Shown one piece after another: positions 17,497 to 26,454 of a DNA stretch of 38,573 nucleotides. Below the pieces are notes generated by a model. The model searched no databases. It saw only the letters and a list, made by a program, of their open reading frames with translations, and had not been told where the DNA came from. The DNA comes from Candidatus Poribacteria bacterium. Lineage in GTDB: Bacteria; Poribacteria; WGA-4E; WGA-3G. Made by a program: the position numbers and the translations under genes. The stretch is taken from assembly GCA_026710795.1 (NCBI GenBank), contig JAPOQK010000051.1, positions 1-38,573 of the forward strand, given 5' to 3'. Within the stretch, counting starts at the first letter, position 1; every line of letters begins with the position of its first letter.

Positions 17497-18963
17497 CTAA
17501 TACACTTCCAACATTGGTGGAGTTTGTATAAATTCGGATTCCTTATCGGCATCTTGATAATGTTGGTCATACCAATCTACCCAAGACTGTCGTTGGTTAT
17601 TCTTACCTTTTTGGTTGCCTCTTACCTCTTGATATATAGAGATGAATGCCAGTGAGATAACGAGTAAAATCTGGATATGATCAGGAAGTACTTCTAAGGC
17701 AATTATATTAGTGATACCGTAGACAAAAACAAAACCGATTAGCCAACAGAATAAATGTATCAGATATTTCTGTGGTTTTCGTGCGATAGCTAAACAAGTC
17801 TTTTTCGCAGCAAACAGATATGTATCTGACTCTGTTTCTTCTGTAGTAGGTAAGGTTACATCAGATTCTAATTCTTGAGTAACTTGCTGCTGTGTATACC
17901 ATGAATTCCATACTTGTTGTTCAGAATCCATTCCCGTTAGGTTACCTTTTGCTTCTCTATAACTGATGATAATAGTAAAGAGTGCAGCAGGTATTGAACA
18001 AAATTGAAATGTAACCGATGCAATCAGACTGATGGGTGGAAAATAGGTTAGACCTCCATAGATTCCAGATAAAGTGAAGATTATAATTAAACCTACAATA
18101 TTCCAAACAAGAAATTGAATTATCATCTGTTTTGGTTTTCTTAACATTAAGATTACTGGGTCGGTATATTTCTTATAATAGGATTCCGATACAACTTCTG
18201 TTGTTGATGGTGGATCCTCGATGTTCTTACCATTTTCTAATATATCTTTTTGGCGGTTATACCAGTTCGTCCAAACTTGATGTTCAGCAATACAACCTTT
18301 ATTATATCCTCGCGTTTGCCGATAACATGATATCAGTGCAAGAATAGCAGACGGTATCAGAAATTGGGGTAAAAACTTTATGAAAAGCAGTAAAGAATCA
18401 CTAATTCCTTTATCAATTTGCATAATAATACTAATGAATGCTAAAACAACTACCCAGTAACCGAAATGTAGAATGAGATTCATCGGGAAAAATAACATAG
18501 ATTGAGTTGTGTCTTTACTCAATTCAGGAATGGATGCATTCCGTCCACTGTCAATCATCAGAGATGTTTCAGAAGTATCGCTCTGTTCAATCAATTCCTT
18601 TTGTCTATAAAACCACTTCATCCATACTTCTCTTTGTTTTCCTATCCCTTTTATACTACCTGCTGCCTCAAGAAAACCTATGAACAGAGCAGGAACGATG
18701 GCAAACAAAAATCCAATATGTGAAAAATCGTGTGCAATTTCTTCAACCATATGTGATAGTGCAGTACAGTACTTCCATAAGGACCAAGGCAAATTTTTCG
18801 TAGATTCTCTTACTTCATCTGAGGCATCTGACAAGGTTCCATGTATAAAAGGATCATCTGCAATTGTTGTTAAAGCCGAAAACAGAATCCAACAAAAAAG
18901 AAAATATAAAAATATGGGTGTCGGGTTTTTAAACATGAAGAATAAAGTTTGTCTGATTTTCAT
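17497..18963 (-). CDS. Four-module repeat membrane protein (paralogue A)
   Basis: 488 residues from the ATG at 18963, with AGGAG 7 bases before it; an ATG at 18993 would add ten residues. I do not recognise a named family. The protein is four copies of a module of about 110-130 residues: hydrophobic segments, then a cytosolic-looking tail with the pattern RExxGxxxGxxxExxVWxxWYxxQ. Examples are EHQVWTNWYNRQ and EQQVWNSWYTQQ; the last copy has QRQSWVDWYDQH. The first module contains DDPF and NLPWSLW, shared with the neighbour. Module tails are acidic and Pro-containing (for example EDPPS), and each leads to the next membrane pair. About eight or more membrane segments are expected. It follows paralogue B by 45 bases, so the two form an operon. 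Confidence 0.8.
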   Translation of the reverse strand: MKIRQTLFFMFKNPTPIFLYFLFCWILFSALTTIADDPFIHGTLSDASDEVRESTKNLPWSLWKYCTALSHMVEEIAHDFSHIGFLFAIVPALFIGFLEAAGSIKGIGKQREVWMKWFYRQKELIEQSDTSETSLMIDSGRNASIPELSKDTTQSMLFFPMNLILHFGYWVVVLAFISIIMQIDKGISDSLLLFIKFLPQFLIPSAILALISCYRQTRGYNKGCIAEHQVWTNWYNRQKDILENGKNIEDPPSTTEVVSESYYKKYTDPVILMLRKPKQMIIQFLVWNIVGLIIIFTLSGIYGGLTYFPPISLIASVTFQFCSIPAALFTIIISYREAKGNLTGMDSEQQVWNSWYTQQQVTQELESDVTLPTTEETESDTYLFAAKKTCLAIARKPQKYLIHLFCWLIGFVFVYGITNIIALEVLPDHIQILLVISLAFISIYQEVRGNQKGKNNQRQSWVDWYDQHYQDADKESEFIQTPPMLEVY

Positions 18964-19008
18964 GACATTTCTCCTAAAAAAGTTGTTGTGCATTTACGCT
19001 GCATTTAA

Positions 19009-20445
19009 TCAACCGTGATTAACTTCCACCAAAGACGGTATTTCTGTTCCTGTTGTATTTTCATTGTGATACCATTCAGTCCAGACTTTTCTTTCTTTCG
19101 TTATCCCTATATGGTAGCCTTTAGTCTCTTGGTAGTATGAGACGATAGCAAGAGATAAAACAATTACAAACTGGGTCAAATCGCTACACCACTCAATAAC
19201 ACGAAACCAATCAGTTGTCCCAAAGAAAACTATAAATGCAATGATCCAACCTGAGAGATGTATAATAAGTGTTATCGGATTACACAGTATAATAGATACT
19301 GTTTTCTTCACTGTCTGTAGGTAGGAATCATCAAGTTCTTCATACAATGTGGGTTGGTTTTTCGGCACAGTTTCGTTTATCATTGCGATTTTTTGCTGTT
19401 GACACCAGCGTACCCAAACCAGCTTCTCTCTATCTCTACCCTTTATAATTCCTCTTGCTTTTCGATAACAGATGAGAAATGTTACTATCATCCCAGGGAT
19501 AACAAAACTACCAATCAATCTCGTATATGTCGGATTTATCGAATAACCAAATGTAGGAAGCGATAGTAAAGCAAATATACCACACCAAAGTGCAAACTGA
19601 ATGCCAAAATGAGTCGAGTCAGAATAAATCAATCTGAATGAAATCTGTATTTTCTTTAAATAGAAATCCCATCGAACCATTACTGATGCAGGAGGATTAC
19701 TAACAGATTCTCCTTTCTCAATGTTATCAATTTGCCTATCATACCATTTCATCCATACTTGTCTCTCTGTTGCAATACCTTTAAAATACCCTCGTCCTTC
19801 TCGGAAACTTGAAACAAGTGCAAAGAATATACAGTGCTTTTCATCTTGTAAAATTGATTTGACAAAATTGTTCGATGCTACAACGATTCCTTCATCAAGT
19901 GAGAAGAAAAAGATAAACATAGCAAGAACATACACCCATACAACAAAATGTAGAACTAACAACAACGGGTTACGCAGCATGTATAATAAAGTCTTAAGTG
20001 TAGTTCTTAAATAGGACTCACTTGTTTTATTCTCTGCTATGCGGTCTATTTCAAACTCATCTCCACTCTTTATTTCATTTAGATGAGTTTCATAGAATTC
20101 CATCCACACTTTACGTTCTTTTTCTATTCCTCTTTGGCTGCCCACTGCTTCTCGATAAGTTATTGCTATAACAAATGGTATAAAAAATAACCATGCAATA
20201 TATGAAAAGTCTTTGACTGCTTCGTCTACGATTACTGAAAGTACGTCAACAAATTGCCAAACAGACCAAGGTAGATTATCAATAGCATCGTTTATATCCC
20301 TTGATAAGTATTCCCATGTATCGTATTTGAAAGGGTCATCCAAAATCGTGCCAATACTTGACCCAAGGATACAGAGAACAAGGAAATTAACAACAATTGA
20401 TATTGGATTGTCTGCCAAATAAAGCAGTGATTTTGGTGCTTTCAT
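19009..20445 (-). CDS. Four-module repeat membrane protein (paralogue B)
   Basis: 478 residues, clearly homologous to the next gene along its whole length. The four module ends read ERKVWMEFYETH, ERQVWMKWYDRQ, EKLVWVRWCQQQ and ERKVWTEWYHNE, each preceded by a YRE-x-x-G-x-x-x-G helix end such as SFREGRGYFKGIATER. The N-terminal module has DDPF, NLPWSVW and DFSYIAWLF, matching paralogue A. Hydrophobic pairs alternate with these charged segments, which predicts an integral membrane protein with repeated cytosolic helices. No enzyme motif is visible. Tandem duplication of an already repetitive gene suggests a scaffold, channel-like or sensory role, but that is speculation. No clear Shine-Dalgarno sequence. 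Confidence 0.8.
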   Translation of the reverse strand: MKAPKSLLYLADNPISIVVNFLVLCILGSSIGTILDDPFKYDTWEYLSRDINDAIDNLPWSVWQFVDVLSVIVDEAVKDFSYIAWLFFIPFVIAITYREAVGSQRGIEKERKVWMEFYETHLNEIKSGDEFEIDRIAENKTSESYLRTTLKTLLYMLRNPLLLVLHFVVWVYVLAMFIFFFSLDEGIVVASNNFVKSILQDEKHCIFFALVSSFREGRGYFKGIATERQVWMKWYDRQIDNIEKGESVSNPPASVMVRWDFYLKKIQISFRLIYSDSTHFGIQFALWCGIFALLSLPTFGYSINPTYTRLIGSFVIPGMIVTFLICYRKARGIIKGRDREKLVWVRWCQQQKIAMINETVPKNQPTLYEELDDSYLQTVKKTVSIILCNPITLIIHLSGWIIAFIVFFGTTDWFRVIEWCSDLTQFVIVLSLAIVSYYQETKGYHIGITKERKVWTEWYHNENTTGTEIPSLVEVNHG

Positions 20446-20673
20446 GATATTTTCTGATTAATAGACTATATATGCATGACAAGGATAGCATCTCATCTGT
20501 TTATGTCAACTATTGTAATTATGTTGTCTATGAAATGAGAAATCTTCAGAAAAAGGAATTGGTTAGAAGAAATGTTTGGGGTGGTATGTATTTTAGGATA
20601 GAGGTAATAGTATGCCAGACATATTACCATCAACTAATGCATAGACTTCTTTTTGAAGGTTTGCAATCTCAAT

Positions 20674-21753
20674 TTATTTGGCTTTAACTTCTTCCCATGC
20701 CCGACTGTATTGTTTTGTAAAATCACCTTGGTCAATCAACCATTCAAGCGATTCCATCACCTCTGCTGGTGGGTAGATGAAGTAGTGTTTTTGCAGGTCT
20801 TCTGGTAAGTGTTTCTTAGCATCTGGAACACATGTGCCATATTTGGTAAATTCTGTTATTTTTGCATTGACCTCTGGTCGTAGCAGGTAATTAATAAACT
20901 TTTCTGCGAGATCCTTGTGTGGGGCAGATTTTGGTATACAGACGGTATCAATAAATTGGCTTGAACCTTCTTTTGGGATAATATATCGGATGGTAGGACG
21001 CACTTCAGCAGCACGGAAGGCATCACCACTCCAGCAGTGTGCCATAACGACATCTCCTGCGATGAGAAGTTCTTCTGCTTCACTTTTGTACTGTTTTACA
21101 AGTGGTCTTTGTTCAATTAGTTTTTCTTTAGCGAGTTCAAGTTGTTCAGGTTCGGATGTATTCAGACTATACCCAAGTAGTTTCAGTGCAGCGCCGATTG
21201 TTTCACGTTGGTCATCAAGCATACTGAATTGATTTTTATAATTTTCATCCCAAAGCACTGACCAACTATTAGGAGCAGGATTTACTACAGATGAATCGAA
21301 TGCTATACCTGCGGTGCCAAAGGTATATGGAACAGAATAGGTATTATTTGGATCAAAGTACTTCTTGAGAAAAAGTGGACTGATGTTTTGCATGTTTGGG
21401 ATATTATCGCGATTCAATTCTGCTAACAGATTTTCCTTAATCATTATAGATACCATATAGTCTGATGGCATAATAATATCGTAACCAGTCGCACCTGCTT
21501 GTAGTTTAGCAAGTAGATCTTCATTGTTAGCATAAGTATCAACTATAACATTGACCCCGTATTCTGTTTCAAAACCTGATCGTATCTCATCACTAACATA
21601 TCCAGACCAAGTAAAGACGTTCAGCTGCTCCTTTCCTCCATCACAACCAACAATTAGCATGACAATTAGTGCAATTCCTATAGTAATGAAAAACATTTGA
21701 TAATTCTTTAAACCTAAACTATGCATAGAAAAATGTCGCATACTTCTCTCCAT
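20674..21753 (-). CDS. potD: Spermidine/putrescine-type substrate-binding lipoprotein
   Basis: 359 residues with a lipoprotein signal (long N-region, hydrophobic helix, IVGC). The mature part follows PotD/PotF: LNVFTWSGYVSDEI, NNEDLLAKLQAGATGYDIIMPSDYMV, then NTYSVPYTFGTAGIAFDSS and HCWSGDAFRA. These families bind polyamines for an ABC importer. No PotA, PotB or PotC gene is nearby, so the transporter is encoded elsewhere or the protein works as an orphan receptor. AGAAGGAT precedes the ATG. The ligand (spermidine, putrescine or another amine) cannot be decided from the sequence. Confidence 0.85.
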   Translation of the reverse strand: MERSMRHFSMHSLGLKNYQMFFITIGIALIVMLIVGCDGGKEQLNVFTWSGYVSDEIRSGFETEYGVNVIVDTYANNEDLLAKLQAGATGYDIIMPSDYMVSIMIKENLLAELNRDNIPNMQNISPLFLKKYFDPNNTYSVPYTFGTAGIAFDSSVVNPAPNSWSVLWDENYKNQFSMLDDQRETIGAALKLLGYSLNTSEPEQLELAKEKLIEQRPLVKQYKSEAEELLIAGDVVMAHCWSGDAFRAAEVRPTIRYIIPKEGSSQFIDTVCIPKSAPHKDLAEKFINYLLRPEVNAKITEFTKYGTCVPDAKKHLPEDLQKHYFIYPPAEVMESLEWLIDQGDFTKQYSRAWEEVKAK

Positions 21754-21871
21754 TTATTATCCTTCTATATAATGAAAGGGCGACTGCATTTCTGAAACGC
21801 ATCGTCCATAAGACATAGGAATTCAAAATTGACAAGGTCTCCAATATATGCTAATTTGCTTATGTGGAGGA

Positions 21872-22237
21872 TTATTCATCGGCTTTTTCAGTTGGTAGTC
21901 CAGCAGCTATCCAACCTCGAAAGCCACCTGTCAAAACTGAAACATTTTCATAACCCATATTTCTTAATGTATGTGCTGAAAGTGTCGCACGTGTTCCACC
22001 ACCACAATAGGTAACAATATGCGTATTTTCATCTGTGACGGTTTCATCAATATCAAGTTCAATGTATCCACGCGGCAGAGAAACGGCATTCGGTAAATGT
22101 TCTTCGTCATAGTCAGGTTCGTCACGGACATCTAACAAGATAACAGAATCACCAGCTTCCGTGAGTTCGTCTGGTGAAATATGTCCGACATTGGCTTTTG
22201 CCTCAGCGAGAAGTTCTTGAAGTGTTTTTATTCGCAT
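21872..22237 (-). CDS. Single-domain rhodanese-like protein
   Basis: 121 residues from the ATG at 22237 (GGAGG 7 bases before it); a start at 22264 would add nine residues without a site. The whole protein is one rhodanese domain: ISPDELTEAGDSVILLDVRDE near the start, HLPNAVSLPRG, and the active-site loop CGGGTR with catalytic Cys78. A six-residue loop fits sulfurtransferases. The C-terminal TGGFRGWIAAGLP is the usual closing motif. It would move sulfane sulfur in the cytoplasm. It shares a strand with the binding protein, about 120 bases apart. Confidence 0.88.
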   Translation of the reverse strand: MRIKTLQELLAEAKANVGHISPDELTEAGDSVILLDVRDEPDYDEEHLPNAVSLPRGYIELDIDETVTDENTHIVTYCGGGTRATLSAHTLRNMGYENVSVLTGGFRGWIAAGLPTEKADE

Positions 22238-22378
22238 AATTATCCTCCACAAGTATTGAATCAAAATAGGATTTCAAATTATATAGTTCTGATTACTGAC
22301 AAAACAATCATGTAGAATATAGCATATAGATGCGGATCCGTCAAACATATTCTGGCACAGAAACAGAAAGGAGACTAA

Positions 22379-22822
22379 ATGGAATTGGTAAAAAAGTCCA
22401 TAGATTCCGTAATAGAGAATGATCGGATTGGGAGTCCTGTGTTTTTACGGTGTGTACTACACATAGTAAATGAAACAATGAACTTGTTGCATCCTGCTGC
22501 TGAGATTGTATCACTCTCAAATGGTTGGATGCCATCTAAACCGAAATGTGTATATGCACAAGGGGATGCGGATGCAACTCAGATTACTGTCATGGTGCAA
22601 TATGATGGTGGACAAATGTCGATGTTAAGTGTCAATCGGGTTGATTCAGAAACAGCGATTGATCTCATGTTGGTAGGCAATAAAGGAGTAATCTACCATG
22701 AAACACCGATAGGCAGGCATTATAAGAGTGGAACTCCACCTGAAATTACATTAACTGGAGAACTTACAGATGTGATAACTCAGGCACTTGCTACCGGTCA
22801 ACCAATTTCTGTGGAGGGATAA
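22379..22822 (+). CDS. Small companion of Gfo/Idh oxidoreductase
   Basis: 147 residues, no signal peptide, AAAGGAGA before the ATG. I do not recognise a named family. The second half (VMVQYDGGQMSMLSVNRV, then IDLMLVGNKGVIYHETPIG) resembles the C-terminal beta-sheet domain of Gfo/Idh/MocA oxidoreductases, where a GxxG-type turn and a 'GTKG' loop occur, but the NAD-binding domain is absent. Its stop is two bases before the full-length oxidoreductase start, so the two are translated together and may form one complex. An alternative is that it is a stand-alone substrate-binding subunit. Confidence 0.65.
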   Translation: MELVKKSIDSVIENDRIGSPVFLRCVLHIVNETMNLLHPAAEIVSLSNGWMPSKPKCVYAQGDADATQITVMVQYDGGQMSMLSVNRVDSETAIDLMLVGNKGVIYHETPIGRHYKSGTPPEITLTGELTDVITQALATGQPISVEG

Positions 22823-22824
22823 AA

Positions 22825-23976
22825 ATGCAAAAAAACGATAAATATGGCGTGTTGTTACTTGGGGGGCATCGCACACATCAGGAAAACTATGCACCCCTTT
22901 TTGCCAATGATCCGCGATGCAAACTCATTGCATTTTCTGATGAATTAGACGCACCATCAGAACGAATCACATTGGCTCAATCCCTTGCAAAATCCTTAAA
23001 TTTACCTTACATCCCTGACCTTGATGATGCATTGGCACGTGATGATGTGCAGATTGTTAGCTTATGTACCGATGTAGAACGACGTGGACTTATCGGTGCA
23101 AAAAGTGCCGCAGCAGGAAAGCACGTATATCTTGATAAACCTATGGCTCTCAATGCTGAAGATGCTCAACTGATTGTGGATGCTGTTGCAAGAAACGGTG
23201 TGCGAACACAGATGTTTAGCAACATTCATAGTTCGTGGGCACGTACAGTGAAAAATGCATTAGATAGTGGATGTCTCGGTGAACTAAAGGCTATACACTG
23301 TGATGTGATGTTTGCAAAGGGGCATCCGGGGAGTGCACCTGTTGGAATTAAACGTAAACAGAGACCGACATTAGAACGGTATAGTTTTGTAGAAGCGAAA
23401 CCCGAGATGTTTGACATCGGTGTTTATGCCGTGTCAATGGTGAATTGGCTAACTGGTAAGCGGGTTGAACGTGTATTTGGTGGAACAGGTAACTACTTCT
23501 TCAAAGAACATCACAGTTCCAATGTAGAAGATTTTGGTGCGTTGGTTCTGACATTAGATGATAGTGTTACAGCAACAATTGCTGCTGGTCGTTACGGTTG
23601 GCAGAGTCATGCACAAGGTGGTGTGCGGAAAGTACATCTCGTTGGCACGGATGCAACTTTGACCTTTGATGCTTCTTCAAACAGACTTGAGGTGTTCGCA
23701 GCAGAACCGTCATTCGAACCACCAACACCCCATCCGCTTGATCCGATGGGAATGTGGAGTAGCACACAATCTGAAATAAAGATGCAGCCAAAACAACATT
23801 GGATAGATGTTGGTAGTGGAAACGATGGACAACGAGAATTTAGTGCCTTTATTGATTGTATAGAAAATGGAGTAGAAAGTGAGATGAATGCTGAATTTGC
23901 TGCACATTCTGTGGAGATAATATGTGCTGGGTATCGTTCTGCTGCAAGTGGGGAGGTGATTGATCTCACACAGTAA
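22825..23976 (+). CDS. Gfo/Idh/MocA family oxidoreductase
   Basis: 383 residues. The nucleotide-binding domain (1-125) has an atypical first loop, LLLGGHRTH, in place of the classical GxGxxG. AGKHVYLDKP (98-106) carries the family lysine, Lys105, in a D-K-P variant of the usual E-K-P. The C-terminal sheet domain includes LGELKAIHCDVMF, the dimer strand EDFGALVLTLDDSVTATIAAG, and the GTDATLTFD loop. Such enzymes oxidise or reduce sugars, inositols or sugar-acid derivatives with NAD(P). GGAGGG lies just upstream. Neighbouring polysaccharide genes suggest sugar catabolism; substrate unknown. Confidence 0.87.
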   Translation: MQKNDKYGVLLLGGHRTHQENYAPLFANDPRCKLIAFSDELDAPSERITLAQSLAKSLNLPYIPDLDDALARDDVQIVSLCTDVERRGLIGAKSAAAGKHVYLDKPMALNAEDAQLIVDAVARNGVRTQMFSNIHSSWARTVKNALDSGCLGELKAIHCDVMFAKGHPGSAPVGIKRKQRPTLERYSFVEAKPEMFDIGVYAVSMVNWLTGKRVERVFGGTGNYFFKEHHSSNVEDFGALVLTLDDSVTATIAAGRYGWQSHAQGGVRKVHLVGTDATLTFDASSNRLEVFAAEPSFEPPTPHPLDPMGMWSSTQSEIKMQPKQHWIDVGSGNDGQREFSAFIDCIENGVESEMNAEFAAHSVEIICAGYRSAASGEVIDLTQ

Positions 23977-24079
23977 GTGCAATTCTTGCTGCTAATACAC
24001 AAAAATTGTTAGTTTATATTACAAATTTCATTATATCATCATACTGTCAGTACAATTTGACAAATTTTGCTAATTTGAT

Positions 24080-24109
24080 TTGACTTTCAATAGAATAATA
24101 ATTTATTAT
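24080..24109 (+). promoter_or_regulatory. Possible promoter for cadherin-like protein gene
   Basis: TTGACT (24080-24085) and TATTAT (24104-24109) are 18 bases apart in the AT-rich spacer 23977-24213. The surroundings are so AT-rich that near-matches are expected by chance. Confidence 0.3.
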
Positions 24110-24213
24110 TAATATATAGTCGATTATTTAATAAATAATATTTATTAATTTTATTTCTTAACATGTAAATATATTGATAGTAGTAGATGTAATATTGAAA
24201 GGAGTCAAATATT

Positions 24214-26304
24214 GTGCGAGAGTTTGTGAATAGAATAACGATGTTTATCTGTACAACAGTGATATTGTTGTTATTTACAACAGGTGTAGTGATAGCTAAT
24301 AGTGGAAGAGGTATTTTGCCACATTTCCACGATGATAGTACAACCCGTTCAGTAGCAGAAAATGTTGCAAAGAATACAAATGTTGGGAGTGCGGTTTCAG
24401 CACATAGTGTTGCTACTATAGACCGATATGTCCTTCGAGGAACAGATGCCTCATCCTTTTCAATTAATCAAAATAATGGTCAGTTGAAGACCAATATTGT
24501 TCTCGATTATGAAATGAAGACATCATATTCCGTAACGGTTGTTATTCAAGATGCAACCCTCAATCCGTTATCTGATAGCATCACTGGTCCAATATATAAT
24601 TATACTGATAGAGATGAAATCTCGGTAACTATCAATGTCACGGATGTCAACTTACAGTTTTCAGATGGAGATAGCACAACACGTTCAATAGCTGAAAACA
24701 CTGCTGCCAACACAAACATTGGTAGTCCTGTCGCAGCGAGCAATTTTAGTTCTAATCTTGATAGGTACGAAATTAGTGGCACAGATTCAAGTTCATTTGA
24801 AATTGATACGAGTTCAGGTCAGCTGAAAACTAAAGCTTCCCTAGACTACGAAGTCAAAAATTCCTATTCCGTAACTGTGCAGGTATACGCTGGAGAACAG
24901 ACGAGTAGTGAGGATTCGATTAATGTGACAATCAATGTTACGAATTCCACAGATACTAGTTGTCCTTCGGGGTACACACTCTCTAATAACGACTGTCTAC
25001 TGATTGTATTCGGTGTAGGGGTCGGTGAGGTAGATGCTCAAACATCTACCCGTGCTGTTGAGATATCGCAACTTGTGCAACTACTCTCTATGGATAAAGT
25101 TCTCTTCAACGAACTTTATAACGCTTCTAATGATACACATGATTGGTTGGAATTACGGAATATCAGTGATGTCAACGTAGACATGACGGGTTGGAAATTG
25201 ACAGTATTTGCTGGCATAGGTAGAAAAGAGATTACCTTTTCAGAAGGCACTATGCTTCCAGCAGGTGAAGTGTTATTGCTTGTAAATACAGACCCAGATG
25301 ACCCTGAAAGTTTATTATCAGATCCTGAGGATGGTTCAGTAAATTATATCATAGATGAAACCTTTGGTATACCTCCGACCGATTTCGCAATACTCCTGCA
25401 AAGTGCCAATAGTGGACTTGAGGACTGTGTCGGTAATTACTTTCCTAACCAAGCTGTAAAACCGGATACTGCACCACTTCTCACTTCTGATGTAGCATGG
25501 TATCGCGCCAAGCCTGCTGTTATCGGCTATCAAGCAGAAGCATGGGTTGCCAGCGGATACCGATCTGGTCTCGGTTATGATGAAGGCACACCAGAATCAA
25601 TGAGCTTGGGAACTCCTGGTTACTCATTACGACAAATTGGTGATTTGAATGATGATGGCGTAATCAATATTCTGGATTTGGTGCTGGTGGCATCTAAGTT
25701 CGGTGATTTAAATGGTGGTGCTGCAGACCTGAACAGTGATGGCTTTGTCAATATCTTGGATCTGGTAATCGTTGCAACAAACTTCAGCAGTTCGTTAGGA
25801 GCTCCATCATCGCAGGGGCTCCATGCATCACAAGTTCAGCAATGGTTGAAACTCGCAAAGATGGAAATGCGGAATTTAGATCCACAGAAATGGTTGAACT
25901 TTACCAAGAAGGTATCCTCCCTTTCGAGTCATCCATCTGTCAATCAGTATGAGTTATCTTATGAACGAGGAATTCAAGTATTAGAACAACTCTTGACAAC
26001 TTTGATTCCTAAATCCTCAGCATTGTTAGCAAATTATCCTAACCCGTTCAACCCTGAGACGTGGATACCCTATCGCTTATCGAAAGCAAGCGATGTACAA
26101 ATTAATATCTATGATTCGCGTGGCAGTGTTGTACGTCAACTTGATCTGGGATTTCGGACTGAGGGTCTGTATCAATCTCGTAGCCATGCTGCGTATTGGG
26201 ATGGTACAAACAATTTGGGTGAATCTGTTGCCAGTGGTATCTATTTCTACTCTATCACTGCAGGAGATTTCTCTGACACACGGAAGATGCTTATATTGAA
26301 GTAA
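24214..26304 (+). CDS. Secreted cadherin-like / lamin-tail / dockerin protein
   Basis: 696 residues, GTG start behind GAAAGGAGTC. The Sec signal peptide ends near VIA-NSG (about 28). Domains in order: two cadherin-like repeats (about 35-155 and 156-250), each with TTRS-AEN, G-DASSF and LDYE-K-SYSVTV; a lamin-tail domain (about 295-400, VLFNELYN ... DWLELRN ... MTGWKL); a two-copy dockerin-like EF-hand pair (about 475-525: DLNDDGVINILDLV and DLNSDGFVNILDLV); and a C-terminal FlgD/Ig-like tail (about 603-696: NYPNPFNPETW, SGIYFYSITAG, RKMLILK). The tail is characteristic of large secreted proteins in this lineage. It is probably an extracellular matrix or adhesion protein whose calcium sites stabilise it. 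Confidence 0.88.
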   Translation: MREFVNRITMFICTTVILLLFTTGVVIANSGRGILPHFHDDSTTRSVAENVAKNTNVGSAVSAHSVATIDRYVLRGTDASSFSINQNNGQLKTNIVLDYEMKTSYSVTVVIQDATLNPLSDSITGPIYNYTDRDEISVTINVTDVNLQFSDGDSTTRSIAENTAANTNIGSPVAASNFSSNLDRYEISGTDSSSFEIDTSSGQLKTKASLDYEVKNSYSVTVQVYAGEQTSSEDSINVTINVTNSTDTSCPSGYTLSNNDCLLIVFGVGVGEVDAQTSTRAVEISQLVQLLSMDKVLFNELYNASNDTHDWLELRNISDVNVDMTGWKLTVFAGIGRKEITFSEGTMLPAGEVLLLVNTDPDDPESLLSDPEDGSVNYIIDETFGIPPTDFAILLQSANSGLEDCVGNYFPNQAVKPDTAPLLTSDVAWYRAKPAVIGYQAEAWVASGYRSGLGYDEGTPESMSLGTPGYSLRQIGDLNDDGVINILDLVLVASKFGDLNGGAADLNSDGFVNILDLVIVATNFSSSLGAPSSQGLHASQVQQWLKLAKMEMRNLDPQKWLNFTKKVSSLSSHPSVNQYELSYERGIQVLEQLLTTLIPKSSALLANYPNPFNPETWIPYRLSKASDVQINIYDSRGSVVRQLDLGFRTEGLYQSRSHAAYWDGTNNLGESVASGIYFYSITAGDFSDTRKMLILK

Positions 26305-26330
26305 GTGTATTTAGATCAAATTTCTTTCAA

Positions 26331-26370
26331 ATAAACGGGCGGTGTATGGTTCCGCCCGTTTATATTTATT
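26331..26370 (+). terminator. Intrinsic terminator after cadherin-like gene
   Basis: ATAAACGGGCGG (26331-26342) pairs perfectly with CCGCCCGTTTAT (26352-26363) around a nine-base loop, followed by ATTTATT. The GC-rich stem core and T-rich tail, 26 bases after the stop codon, make this a convincing rho-independent terminator. Confidence 0.8.
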
Positions 26371-26454
26371 CATACGTAAAACTTATTCAGGTAATTACTA
26401 TTCTTTCCTAACCATTCAATCATATTAAGTTAGATTGACCTATCAAGATAAAAC

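Noticed and set aside
24214..26304. Dockerin-like repeats as evidence for a cellulosome
   Set aside because: No cohesin or scaffoldin is present, and in this lineage such EF-hand pairs occur on many unrelated secreted proteins.
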